The position numbers and the translations under genes were made by a program. Shown one piece after another: positions 1-8,139 of a stretch of 64,000 nt of DNA (the stretch's first letter is position 1; every line of letters begins with the position of its first letter). Under the pieces are notes generated by a model. The model saw only the letters and a program-made list of their open reading frames with translations. It ran no database searches and was not told the DNA's origin. Source of the DNA: Agathobacter sp. (GTDB taxonomy: Bacteria > Bacillota > Clostridia > Lachnospirales > Lachnospiraceae); contig JAFQRZ010000023.1 of assembly GCA_017409825.1 (NCBI GenBank), positions 58,008-122,007 on the forward strand. Reading direction: 5' to 3'.

Positions 1-377
1 GTCCCAGCATATGAGATGCCATTTTTAAGGTAGCGGAATTGTTCAGTTATAGTTGCAGTAAATATAGTATCAGGTTCGTCGAAGTCCGTGATGGTAAACT
101 GATAATTTGTGAGGGATATTCCTGCAACTTTTAAAGTTGTTGCATGCTTCAATTCATCGTTGACAATGCCGACAACAGTAATGCTGGAATCCGTATCAGT
201 TGTTCCAGTGGTCAATATCTTGAAGCGGTAGTCCATATAATCTTTGATGGTTGCCTCAAGCTGAGCATCCGCTTTAGGAATGGTGTTTAAGGCTGCATTA
301 TAAAGCAAAGGTGCATTCGATAAAGATGTGCAAGCAATAAATAATGCGAGAATAAAACAATAAATTTTCTTTTTCAT
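1..377 (-). CDS. Exported protein of unknown function (3' end beyond window)
   Basis: The reading frame stays open from an ATG at 377 down to base 1, giving about 125 residues of a longer protein. The start is preceded by AAAGGAAA at good spacing; an in-frame ATG two codons upstream (383) is too close to that site. The N-terminus (MKKKIYCFILALFIACTSLS) is a basic patch followed by a hydrophobic core, so this is very likely a signal peptide. The following part is rich in Thr, Ile, Val and Asp and looks like an extracytoplasmic beta-rich domain. I do not recognise the family; such domains often precede amidase domains, but none is visible here. Its promoter region shares an 18-base element with the peptide gene at 2346-2495, so the two are probably co-regulated by the neighbouring XRE regulator. 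Confidence 0.7.
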   Translation of the reverse strand, partial: MKKKIYCFILALFIACTSLSNAPLLYNAALNTIPKADAQLEATIKDYMDYRFKILTTGTTDTDSSITVVGIVNDELKHATTLKVAGISLTNYQFTITDFDEPDTIFTATITEQFRYLKNGISYAG

Positions 378-457
378 AACCATTTTCCTTTCTATCTTGT
401 TTGTGTTGCTTATTTATAGTTACATGAATATTATAGATTAATGCTATAAGAGAAAAC

Positions 458-475
458 ATGACGTTTTTGTCAATT
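458..475 (-). promoter_or_regulatory. Operator/-35 element, copy 1
   Basis: Read on the minus strand this is AATTGACAAAAACGTCAT. It holds a TTGACA -35 hexamer and an inverted repeat TGAC-N6-GTCA. It differs at one of 18 bases from the copy at 2568-2585 and lies about 80 bases upstream of the exported protein start at 377, nearly the same distance as the second copy from its gene. Inference: binding site of the XRE regulator encoded at 548-2365. Confidence 0.5.
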
Positions 476-547
476 CAAAATTGCATGGTCTTTTTGTGAA
501 AAAATGTGCTACAATAAATAAAATTATGATTTACACAAGGAGAAGCC

Positions 548-2365
548 ATGCAATTAACATTGGGAGAAACACTGTATCGTTTAAGAAGAGAACGGAATAT
601 TGAGGCAAAGAAGATTTGTGAGGGATTATGCGATGAAGCTACATTGTCGCGATCTAGAGATGATACTAGGGCAATGGATGTATTGCTGTTTGAAAGTATC
701 GTAGGTCGAATGGGTGTGACTTCAGAGGAGTTTTCTCTAATGGTTACAAAGAAGGAATATGAGTATCGTCAGTGGAAGAATAACGTATATGCCGCAATAG
801 AAGATGCCCAGTGGGATGAACTGAGTATCTTGTTAGAGTTTGATATAAAGGAAACGTCGTGGATTAATGAGAAATTACAGAAACAGTTTTATCATTATGC
901 GAAGGGAATTTATTTAGGTGCACAGCAAGAGTTTAAAGCTGCATTCGAGGAATTGAAGTTTGCTCAAGAGAAAACGATTTTAAAGAAAACTTTGCAAGAT
1001 AAAAAAATGTGTTTGAATACAATGGAATTACATATATTGATGTTGTCCCTATTATATGGTGTGAAAGGGCAACAATTAGATGAAGAAAATGCACGGCAGA
1101 TGTTCGGGTATCTGGAAGAATATATTTATGATGGAGTCCTAGATATAATCGAAAAGGCAAAGGTTTATCCGAAGCTTATATGTATCGGTTTGCATTGCTT
1201 CGACGAAAGCATGATGAATGAAGAAAAGATGAGATTATGCGAAAAGGCTATCAAGCTTTTAAGAGCAAACAAGACCTTTCATGACATTACAGAATTGCTA
1301 CGTCTTTATATTCCATTATTAGAGGTTTCGGAAAGAGACGGGGTGGGTTTTTATAAAAAACAATACGAAGTATTCTGTGGTTTGTTACAAGGCGAGAATA
1401 TAGATACTGGTTTTCGTCCAGAGGTGGTAGAGGAGCCAAAAACAAAGGTATATTTGATAAGTGAATATCTTTCCTCAAAGCGACAAGAGAAAGGGATCAC
1501 GCAGGAAATGCTTAGCGAGGGTATTTGTGCCACAGAAACGTATTCTAGAGTAGAAAGAGGAGAACGAGCACCTTCCAGGAAGAATTTTAAGGCTTTGGCA
1601 GATCGGCTTGATATTAGCTGGGCATTGTACCGAGGTGAGATAGTCAGTGATAATTTCAAAACGTATGAATTAAGAAGATTGCAAAGACGAGCAAACATTG
1701 AAGGAAGAAGAGAGGATAGTTTATTGCTCATAAGAGAATTAGAAAGCTATTTAGATATGAGCGTAGTTGAAAATTATCAGTATGTGAAATATCAAGAATA
1801 TATTATAAACTATCGATTAGGACGAATACATATTGACGAAGTATGTGAGAAATTACAAGAATTACTTTTCTTGACACAAAATAAGAAGATAGACACTTTA
1901 AATTTAGTATATTATTCTCAAACAGAAATGGAGATAATAGCACATTTGGCACAATTATATCAAAAATGCAACAAATCGGAAAAAGGTATTCTGCTTATAG
2001 AAACGCTTGTGAAGCAAATGGAAAATAGTGAACTAAATTATGAAGACCAGTGGAATGGATTTTGTTTTTTATTTAGAGTGTTAGCTGGTCTATACTTTTC
2101 TATTGGAAACTACGATATTGCTATTCAGCTCTCGAAATATGTAAAAAAAATTATTGTGAAAAGAAAGGATGGATTTAACTTACCAGAAGTATTAGATGAG
2201 ATTGCAGACAATCTAGAACATAAGGGGAAGCAGTACAGTGATGAATATCAAAAACTGTACCGCTATACATACTATATTGCAGACTTCTTTTTTATTGAAA
2301 AAATAACTGAAGTCGCAAAGAATTATTATGAAGAGAATTTTGATGTTAATATAAAATGGTATTAG
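548..2365 (+). CDS. Large XRE-family regulator with two HTH domains and a TPR-like body
   Basis: 605 residues. Residues about 3-60 form one XRE-type helix-turn-helix (LGETLYRLRRERNI...), degenerate in its second half. Residues about 303-357 form a second, more typical one (SEYLSSKRQEKGITQEML, then SRVERGERAPSRKN). The rest is helical and resembles the TPR-like repeats of peptide-binding RRNPP-type regulators. The start has AAGGAGAAGCC in front and a TACAAT -10-like hexamer at 510-515. The 3' end overlaps, tail to tail, a small exported peptide gene on the other strand, which is a common layout for regulator/pheromone pairs. Inference: a peptide-responsive transcription factor controlling that peptide and the divergent exported protein. 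A simple duplicated XRE repressor with no peptide ligand is also possible. Confidence 0.7.
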   Translation: MQLTLGETLYRLRRERNIEAKKICEGLCDEATLSRSRDDTRAMDVLLFESIVGRMGVTSEEFSLMVTKKEYEYRQWKNNVYAAIEDAQWDELSILLEFDIKETSWINEKLQKQFYHYAKGIYLGAQQEFKAAFEELKFAQEKTILKKTLQDKKMCLNTMELHILMLSLLYGVKGQQLDEENARQMFGYLEEYIYDGVLDIIEKAKVYPKLICIGLHCFDESMMNEEKMRLCEKAIKLLRANKTFHDITELLRLYIPLLEVSERDGVGFYKKQYEVFCGLLQGENIDTGFRPEVVEEPKTKVYLISEYLSSKRQEKGITQEMLSEGICATETYSRVERGERAPSRKNFKALADRLDISWALYRGEIVSDNFKTYELRRLQRRANIEGRREDSLLLIRELESYLDMSVVENYQYVKYQEYIINYRLGRIHIDEVCEKLQELLFLTQNKKIDTLNLVYYSQTEMEIIAHLAQLYQKCNKSEKGILLIETLVKQMENSELNYEDQWNGFCFLFRVLAGLYFSIGNYDIAIQLSKYVKKIIVKRKDGFNLPEVLDEIADNLEHKGKQYSDEYQKLYRYTYYIADFFFIEKITEVAKNYYEENFDVNIKWY

Positions 2366-2495
2366 CATTAAAGACGAGTTTCATTTTTTCGTGATGTCCT
2401 AAAGGATTTATATCGTAATCTTGTGTTACAGTGGTTGTAGTAATAATAAAAGTGAAACAAAGCATCATAATAAGTAAAGTTTTAAATTTTTTCAT
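2346..2495 (-). CDS. Small exported peptide, candidate signalling pro-peptide
   Basis: 49 residues from an ATG at 2495 preceded by AAAGGAAA with 8-base spacing. The N-terminus MKKFKTLLIMMLCFTFIITT is a typical signal sequence or membrane anchor, followed by a short polar tail containing the motif DYDINPLGHHEKMK. The stop codon lies inside the last codons of the convergent regulator gene, an overlap of 20 bases. An upstream in-frame ATG would give 82 residues but has no ribosome site and would cross the promoter. The leader resembles that of the exported protein at 1-377: both contain ACAAACAA and AAAGGAAA and share the 18-base element. Inference: precursor of an extracellular peptide signal sensed by the neighbouring regulator. 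It matches no family I can name. Confidence 0.6.
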   Translation of the reverse strand: MKKFKTLLIMMLCFTFIITTTTVTQDYDINPLGHHEKMKLVFNANTILY

Positions 2496-2567
2496 AAGTA
2501 GAATTTCCTTTCGAATATAATATTGTTTGTTACAAGAGAAGAATATGATAAAAATAATAGAAAAAGA

Positions 2568-2585
2568 ATGACGTTTTTGGCAATT
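2568..2585 (-). promoter_or_regulatory. Operator/-35 element, copy 2
   Basis: Minus-strand reading AATTGCCAAAAACGTCAT, matching 17 of 18 bases of copy 1 at 458-475. TTGCCA can serve as -35, with TATTAT as -10 eighteen bases downstream at about 2555-2560. It lies about 73 bases upstream of the peptide start at 2495. Confidence 0.5.
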
Positions 2586-2618
2586 ATGAACCATACGTTT
2601 ATGATTTTCTAAAGTTCC

Positions 2619-2647
2619 TTGACATGTACTTATCTTTATGCAATAAT
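2619..2647 (+). promoter_or_regulatory. SigA-type promoter of the NlpC/P60 gene
   Basis: TTGACA at 2619-2624, a 17-base spacer, and AATAAT at 2642-2647. The predicted transcript has a leader of roughly 70 bases before the ATG at 2723. Confidence 0.6.
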
Positions 2648-2722
2648 AGCCTTACGCGTTGTAATAATTTTGTAATATATACAACCGATGGTTAACAATT
2701 ACGTGTTTAGGGAGACTATGTA

Positions 2723-3919
2723 ATGTTTACAAAAGGGATAAAACTCGTAGCAGGCTTGTTGGTAGGTGCGGTGCTCGTGACTACTGTGCCGGCGGAAGTG
2801 TTTACTGCTACAGAACAAAATACATATATGTGGGATATGTCGGTTGGATTTACCGCAGGTGCCCATCATGCGATGGAAGATACTGTTGTTTTGACAGATA
2901 CAGAGTTGGAATACATTGCTTCAACGATTTTCAATGGCGAAGTACCTTTGGTTGCAAAGCCAGAAGAAGTAAATCCGTATGCCAATATGGCGGTTGCTAA
3001 AGTAGAGGAATATGTAAATATTAGAACGGAAGCAGACGAAAATGCAGAAGCTCTTGGAAAGCTTTATGCAAATGGAGTGGCTACGGTTCTTGAAGCATTG
3101 GATGGCTGGTATAAGGTTACATCTGGAAATGTAACAGGTTATGTGAATGCAGAGTATTTAGTGGTTGGAGATGAAGCGACATGTGTAGCAGCAGAAAAGA
3201 GAGTTGCGACTGTTACGACTCCAGAACGACTGAATCTTCGTAGAGAAGCGAATACATCATCCAGTGTATTGATTTCGCTTCCTTCTGGAGCAAAGGCTAC
3301 AGTAGTGGATGAATCGATAGAAGGATGGATTGGCGTACAGTATAACGGTAAGACAGGATATATTTCTGCACAGTATGCGACTGTTGAGACCACATATTCC
3401 TATGCGGAATCCAAAGAGGAAGAAGCGGCTCGTTTAGCGGCAGAGGAAGCAGCACGTCAGGCGGCGGAAGCGGCTAGACTTGCAGCGGAAGAAGCAGCTC
3501 GTGTAGAAGCAAATCGCAAACAGCAATACATAAATGCAGCGAATAAAACATATTATCCACCATCTGGTACAGGTGGACAGGCGGTTGTAAATTATGCAAT
3601 GCAGTTTGTGGGCAATCCTTATGTATTAGGCGGTTCTAGTCTTACAAGCGGAATTGACTGTTCTAATTTCGTAATGCGTATTTATGAAGCTTTTGGCGTA
3701 ACCCTTCCACATACTTCATGGGAATTGAGAAATGTAGGGTATGAAGTAAGTGCTTCTGAGATTAAGCCAGGTGATATCATTTGCTATCAGGGACATGTTT
3801 CTATTTATGCGGGCAATGGACAGTGCGTACATGCTGCAAATAGCAAAGCTGGTATTAAGGTTTCACCAAAATGGAATTACACACATGTAATTACAATTCG
3901 TAGAATTTTTGATAATTAA
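2723..3919 (+). CDS. Secreted SH3-domain NlpC/P60 peptidoglycan endopeptidase
   Basis: 398 residues. A signal peptide (MFTKGIKLVAGLLVGAVLVT) is followed by two bacterial SH3 domains (about 90-145 and 160-220; both have the LNLR/VNIR...V...GW pattern), an Ala/Glu-rich helical linker (about 225-270) and a C-terminal NlpC/P60 domain. The expected catalytic residues are Cys313 (in IDCSNF), His358 (in GHVSIY) and His370 (in VHAAN). The family cleaves the D-Glu to diamino-acid bond in peptidoglycan stem peptides, with the SH3 domains binding wall. It acts outside the membrane in wall turnover or cell separation. It is a single-gene unit with its own promoter and a strong terminator. The sugar or peptide preference cannot be read from sequence. 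Confidence 0.9.
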   Translation: MFTKGIKLVAGLLVGAVLVTTVPAEVFTATEQNTYMWDMSVGFTAGAHHAMEDTVVLTDTELEYIASTIFNGEVPLVAKPEEVNPYANMAVAKVEEYVNIRTEADENAEALGKLYANGVATVLEALDGWYKVTSGNVTGYVNAEYLVVGDEATCVAAEKRVATVTTPERLNLRREANTSSSVLISLPSGAKATVVDESIEGWIGVQYNGKTGYISAQYATVETTYSYAESKEEEAARLAAEEAARQAAEAARLAAEEAARVEANRKQQYINAANKTYYPPSGTGGQAVVNYAMQFVGNPYVLGGSSLTSGIDCSNFVMRIYEAFGVTLPHTSWELRNVGYEVSASEIKPGDIICYQGHVSIYAGNGQCVHAANSKAGIKVSPKWNYTHVITIRRIFDN

Positions 3920-3938
3920 AAATAGTTAAGCATATCTT

Positions 3939-3979
3939 AGGCTAGTGTAGAGGAAAACGAAAACACTAGCCTATTTTTA
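3939..3979 (+). terminator. Rho-independent terminator after the NlpC/P60 gene
   Basis: Inverted repeat AGGCTAGTGT (3939-3948) / ACACTAGCCT (3963-3972) followed by a T-rich run. Confidence 0.85.
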
Positions 3980-4008
3980 TTGAATATGGAAAATGGAGTC
4001 GTTATAAT
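3980..4008 (+). promoter_or_regulatory. SigA-type promoter of the moxR operon
   Basis: TTGAAT at 3980-3985, 17-base spacer, TATAAT at 4003-4008, directly after the preceding terminator and about 30 bases before the first gene. Confidence 0.7.
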
Positions 4009-4038
4009 ATAACTATCATCATTTTGTAGGAGGTCACG

Positions 4039-4971
4039 ATGAAAGGAAAAGAGTTACTGGAAAAGGTAATTGGAAATATTAGTAAGGTAATTATTGGAAA
4101 AGAAGAAGTGATAACCTTCCTTTTGACAGCATTATTGGCAGATGGACATGTATTATTAGAAGATATTCCGGGAACGGGAAAAACGAAGCTGGCTAAGGCT
4201 CTTGCAAAGTCCTTGGATGTAGATTTTAGTCGCATCCAGTTTACACCGGACTTGTTGCCGACTGATATTACGGGATTAAGTATATATAATCAAAAATCGG
4301 AAGAGTTTGTGTTGCGAAAAGGTCCAGCATTTACCAATATTTTGCTAGCGGACGAAATCAATCGTGCAACGCCTAGAACACAGTCAGGTCTCTTAGAATG
4401 TATGGAGGAAAGGCAGATTACCATTGATGGGGAAACATATCCAGCAGGGGTTCCATTTTTCGTAATTGCTACACAAAATCCAGTAGAAACTATAGGAACG
4501 TTTCCATTGCCAGAAGCACAGCTAGACCGATTTATGATGAAGCTTTCTATGGGACTTCCAACCAAAGAGGAAGAGTGTAGTATTTTGGAATGTTATATGA
4601 AAGAGGAACCACTGGCGATATTACAGTCGGTAATAACAGCCGACGAATTTTTACAGGCGAAGGCAGAGATAGAAAACGTCTTTGTACATAGATGTGTGTT
4701 GGAATATATGGTAGAAATTGTTTCAGCAACGCGTGTAGGAGAAAATGTACTTATGGGAGTTAGCACGAGAGGTACATTAGCACTTCTGCATGCGGCAAAG
4801 GCTTATGCATATTTGCAGGGAAGGGATTTTGTAACGCCAGATGATATTAAGGCATTGGCAGTTCCAGTATTGGCACATAGAATCATTATGGGATATGAGA
4901 AAAGTAACGGTAGTCAGGACTTTGTGAAAACAATTTTGGCATCTACAATTGTCCCAACAGAGGAATTTTAA
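4039..4971 (+). CDS. MoxR-family AAA+ ATPase
   Basis: 310 residues, the usual length of the family. Walker A is IPGTGKTK (about 43-50), Walker B is LLADEINRA (about 102-110), and the MoxR sequence ATQNPVE follows. MoxR ATPases act as chaperones that activate or assemble partner proteins, usually a DUF58 and von Willebrand or transglutaminase-type partners encoded next door. Here the DUF58 gene starts four bases after the stop, so the two are certainly co-transcribed. RBS AGGAGG precedes the ATG. The client protein is unknown. Confidence 0.92.
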   Translation: MKGKELLEKVIGNISKVIIGKEEVITFLLTALLADGHVLLEDIPGTGKTKLAKALAKSLDVDFSRIQFTPDLLPTDITGLSIYNQKSEEFVLRKGPAFTNILLADEINRATPRTQSGLLECMEERQITIDGETYPAGVPFFVIATQNPVETIGTFPLPEAQLDRFMMKLSMGLPTKEEECSILECYMKEEPLAILQSVITADEFLQAKAEIENVFVHRCVLEYMVEIVSATRVGENVLMGVSTRGTLALLHAAKAYAYLQGRDFVTPDDIKALAVPVLAHRIIMGYEKSNGSQDFVKTILASTIVPTEEF

Positions 4972-4974
4972 TTT

Positions 4975-6030
4975 ATGAAAATCATTGGAATTGGGATAAT
5001 AGCTTTTTCCCTTGTGGTACTACAGTTATGGATATATAAACGCAATTGGGCGAAAAATCTATATGTATCGGTGAGTTTTCTGCAAGATGCGATTTATGAG
5101 GGAGAAGAAGGCGAGCTTATTGAAGTGATTGAAAATCGAAAAGTTTTGCCACTTCCGATGCTGAAGGTGAAATTTCAGACTTCTAGGAATTTAGGATTTT
5201 CAGATGAGAAGGGTTCAAAAACGACAGATCAGTATTATCGAAATGATATTTTTCAAGTAGGCGGTGGAGAAAAAATTACAAGAACCCTGCGTTTTGTTGG
5301 AAATAAAAGGGGATATTATCGTATCAATAATATTGATCTTTTAGCTTCGGATTTGTTTTTCCTGAATGAAGATGGGAAAAATATGGAAACGAGCCAATAC
5401 TTGTATGTTTATCCCCAGATTTATAAGCAAGCAGAGTTTCGAAGTTCCTTGCAGAAATTAAATGGAGAAATTATTGTGAAGCGCCATTTGCTGGAAGATC
5501 CATTCGAATATCGTGGGATACGAGAATATCAGCCGTTTGATGATATACGAAGTGTAAACTGGAAAGCGACTGCAAGGACAGGAAATGTAAAGGTGAATCA
5601 GAAAAACTATACAGCAATGCAGACGATTCGAATTTTTCTAAATTTGGAGGATGATGGTGTTTGGAAGAAGGAGAGAGAAGTGGAGATTTCTATGCAGATT
5701 GCGATGGGAATTGCTTCGTTCTTTTTAGCACAGGGAATTCGTATTTCCTGCTATGCCAATAGTAGGGATATTTTGACGGAAGAGCCGATAGAGATAGAAG
5801 GATTATCTATGGGAAAACAAGTAGATGTGCTTGGAAAGGCATTGGCGAGAGTGGATGTTACAAAAGGTACAGGAGCTTTTGGCGAATTGTTCAAAGAAAA
5901 GATTTTATCGGAGAGGGAGAGCCTCTTTACATTTTTTATTTCACCGAATGGCTATGAAGATTTCTTAGAACTTTTGGAAGAATGTAAAACGCAAGGGATT
6001 GCTTATCACTGGTATCATGTGCAAGGATAG
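4975..6030 (+). CDS. DUF58 domain membrane-associated protein
   Basis: 351 residues with an N-terminal hydrophobic anchor (IIGIGIIAFSLVVLQLWIY) and the DUF58 signature around residues 180-205 (EDPFEYRGIREYQPFDDIRS followed by VNWKATARTGNVKVNQ). DUF58 proteins are typical partners of MoxR ATPases and are thought to act on envelope proteins or exported complexes. It follows moxR by three bases and is followed 17 bases later by a multi-spanning protein. Confidence 0.88.
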   Translation: MKIIGIGIIAFSLVVLQLWIYKRNWAKNLYVSVSFLQDAIYEGEEGELIEVIENRKVLPLPMLKVKFQTSRNLGFSDEKGSKTTDQYYRNDIFQVGGGEKITRTLRFVGNKRGYYRINNIDLLASDLFFLNEDGKNMETSQYLYVYPQIYKQAEFRSSLQKLNGEIIVKRHLLEDPFEYRGIREYQPFDDIRSVNWKATARTGNVKVNQKNYTAMQTIRIFLNLEDDGVWKKEREVEISMQIAMGIASFFLAQGIRISCYANSRDILTEEPIEIEGLSMGKQVDVLGKALARVDVTKGTGAFGELFKEKILSERESLFTFFISPNGYEDFLELLEECKTQGIAYHWYHVQG

Positions 6031-6047
6031 AAAAGTAGGAGGGATAC

Positions 6048-7118
6048 ATGAAACAGCAGAACGTGCAGTATGTCAAAGATAGTTTATGTATTATACTAAA
6101 TCATCTGCTTTTTGTTGCGGCAGGCATTACAGTTTTGGATTTGTTTCAGGCAGAAACTCCCAAACTTATGTTATGGTGTGCTTTGATTGCGGTGCCGTTC
6201 TTCTGGTATTATATAACGCATAAACCGCAGAAACTAATTCCACCACCGATGTTTATTATTTTGTTGGGCGGAATGTCGCTAGTTGAAGAAATAGTAACAA
6301 CTCAAAATTGGAGTGTGTATTATTATATTATTACTTTTGTATATTTGGTAGGATACTTTGTCTACTATTTTTCCAAACAGTTTTTACAGTTTTTGACTCT
6401 AAATCAGCATAGTGCATCCAATATACCAGAGCAGACGATTTTTCGAAATGGGATAATACAAACGTTGTTCTTCACGGCTTGTAGCAGTATAATCTTATTT
6501 GTAAGTGTAAATTTTGATTGGGTAAGAGCAATTGTAGAACGTATTTGGAATGTAATCTTGCTCTTTTTGAGATATGTTCTCTCTGGAATTGATACATCGA
6601 TGCAAAAACCACAAAAAGAAGATTTGTCACAGAATGATCCTCAAATGGGAAGTGCAGATATGACAGATGTGATTCCAGAGCAGATACTGGATGATATTCG
6701 AAATTTGATTATTTTTTTTCTGTGTGTAGCTATTGTGATTGGACTTATTCTGTTTTTATATTATATTTATTATATGATAAAGGGAATGGAGGGTTCTGTA
6801 TTCCAAAGGTGGCAGAAGGTAAAGGTAAAAGAGGATGAGGATGTCCGAGAATATTGTGGGTTTGAGCAGAATGTGGTAAGAAAAGAGCACAGCACCATTT
6901 TTCGCAATAATCGTGAAAAAGTTAGAAAATTATATCAAAAGAAGGTTTTGAAGCGAAAAACAGAATTAATAGGGGAGCAGAAACAAAAGCAGCTTTCGTA
7001 TTTCACAGCAAGGGAATGTTGCGATAGATTAGAGGAGCAAGCCTTGAAAGAGATTTATGAAAAGGCTAGATATAGTGAAGAAATAATTACGCCAGAGGAT
7101 GTACGATTGGCGAAGTAA
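6048..7118 (+). CDS. Multi-spanning membrane protein of the MoxR-DUF58 operon
   Basis: 356 residues: about four or five transmembrane helices in the first 160 residues, an external or loop segment, one more helix around 220-245, and a charged cytoplasmic tail (about 250-356) rich in Lys and Arg. In related operons this position is usually held by a TgpA-like protein with transglutaminase and DUF4129 domains. Here the tail resembles the DUF4129-like C-terminal part, and no Cys-His-Asp transglutaminase core is visible. RBS AGGAGG precedes the start. The role is inferred only from the operon. Confidence 0.75.
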   Translation: MKQQNVQYVKDSLCIILNHLLFVAAGITVLDLFQAETPKLMLWCALIAVPFFWYYITHKPQKLIPPPMFIILLGGMSLVEEIVTTQNWSVYYYIITFVYLVGYFVYYFSKQFLQFLTLNQHSASNIPEQTIFRNGIIQTLFFTACSSIILFVSVNFDWVRAIVERIWNVILLFLRYVLSGIDTSMQKPQKEDLSQNDPQMGSADMTDVIPEQILDDIRNLIIFFLCVAIVIGLILFLYYIYYMIKGMEGSVFQRWQKVKVKEDEDVREYCGFEQNVVRKEHSTIFRNNREKVRKLYQKKVLKRKTELIGEQKQKQLSYFTARECCDRLEEQALKEIYEKARYSEEIITPEDVRLAK

Positions 7119-7129
7119 AGGAGATTTCT

Positions 7130-7351
7130 ATGAAAAATATAAAACAGATTTTAGCAATTCTTGGGATTGTACTTATCCTTGGATTGAATGTATTTGTCGT
7201 ATTTGCTGCGGGCACGGCGAGCGAAGATGGCATGGGCTTGTTTGGCGGTGCTGTCGTAGCGATGGTAATGGTGCCAGTGCTTCTGTGGATTTATCTATAT
7301 ATTTTTAAACTGATAAAGAAACGTGAAGAAGATGAGAGAAAAGACTTGTAA
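7130..7351 (+). CDS. Small two-helix membrane protein
   Basis: 73 residues: helix 1 about 7-27 (an AAG follows and could also be a signal-peptidase site) and helix 2 about 38-62, then a charged tail [20 protein letters not shown] precedes the ATG. It starts 11 bases after the previous stop and is the last gene of the moxR operon; the terminator stem begins inside its stop region. I do not recognise a family. Confidence 0.7.
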   Translation: MKNIKQILAILGIVLILGLNVFVVFAAGTASEDGMGLFGGAVVAMVMVPVLLWIYLYIFKLIKKREEDERKDL

Positions 7352-7370
7352 ACTTACAAGTCTTTTTGTT
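7342..7370 (+). terminator. Terminator of the moxR operon
   Basis: AGACTTGTAA (7342-7351) / TTACAAGTCT (7354-7363) followed by TTTTTG; the stop codon of the small membrane protein is inside the stem. Confidence 0.85.
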
Positions 7371-7434
7371 ATACTATACAAAGTGCTTGGCAAGCGAAAA
7401 TTTGCCAAAATATAAACAAAGGTGGAAAAATACA

Positions 7435-7935
7435 ATGGCATTATTAAAAGAATGGCACAAAATTGCTTATAACGAAAACACTGACCAGGGTGAAATCCAG
7501 AGATTCTGGACAAACTACTTCTTGAAAGAACAGAGTGTTTATGAAAAATTATTATCAAATCCAGATGAAGTGGTTGAAGGCACAGTAAAGGAACTTGCTG
7601 AAAAGTACGACCTTTCTATCATGGAAATGACAGGCTTCCTTGATGGTATCAATGACTGTCTCGTTGCTCCAAACCCAATCGAAGAAATGGAAGAAGACAC
7701 AAAGGTTAGCCTTGCATTTGATAAAGAAAAACTTTACAAAGGCATGGTAGCAGCAAAAGCAGAATGGCTTTACGAACTTCCAATGTGGGATGATATCTTT
7801 GACAAAGAAACACAGAAGGCTCTTTACTTAGAACAGAAGAAATCTGGTACTGTAGTAAAAGAACAGAAGGTTGGACGTAACGATCCATGTCCATGTGGTT
7901 CTGGCAAGAAATACAAAAAATGTTGTGGTAGATAA
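7435..7935 (+). CDS. SEC-C motif protein
   Basis: 166 residues from ATG 7435, chosen because AAAGGTGG lies at proper spacing; a longer upstream reading begins inside the previous terminator. The C-terminus carries a perfect SEC-C zinc-binding motif, [19 protein letters not shown], as at the end of SecA. The N-terminal 140 residues are acidic and helical. Codon choice is more biased to GAA, AAA and CTT than in its neighbours, suggesting high expression. SEC-C tails bind zinc and often contact ribosomes or SecB-like partners. The precise role is unknown. Confidence 0.85.
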   Translation: MALLKEWHKIAYNENTDQGEIQRFWTNYFLKEQSVYEKLLSNPDEVVEGTVKELAEKYDLSIMEMTGFLDGINDCLVAPNPIEEMEEDTKVSLAFDKEKLYKGMVAAKAEWLYELPMWDDIFDKETQKALYLEQKKSGTVVKEQKVGRNDPCPCGSGKKYKKCCGR

Positions 7936-7965
7936 TTTTTTTTACCGAATGATATAAGTTTTTAG

Positions 7966-8008
7966 CGTGGCACGAAACATGAAAAAGGTGTTTCGTGTCC
8001 ACGTTTTG
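7966..8008 (+). terminator. Terminator after the SEC-C gene
   Basis: CGTGGCACGAAAC (7966-7978) pairs with GTTTCGTG-T-CCACG (7990-8003, one bulged base), followed by TTTTG. Confidence 0.7.
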
Positions 8009-8139
8009 TCCACATTATAAAATGGCGTAGTTTTTCGAAATTATGTTATTTATCGCATTTCCTCATTTCGAGGAGTTTTCTCAAATAGAAGAAAAATAGA
8101 ATATAGAAAGTTTCTAAAGTATCTAGGGGGATAATAGAT

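Noticed and set aside
7099-7308. 69-aa frame overlapping the small membrane protein gene
   Set aside because: It lacks a ribosome site, overlaps a better gene in another frame, and its composition is not protein-like.
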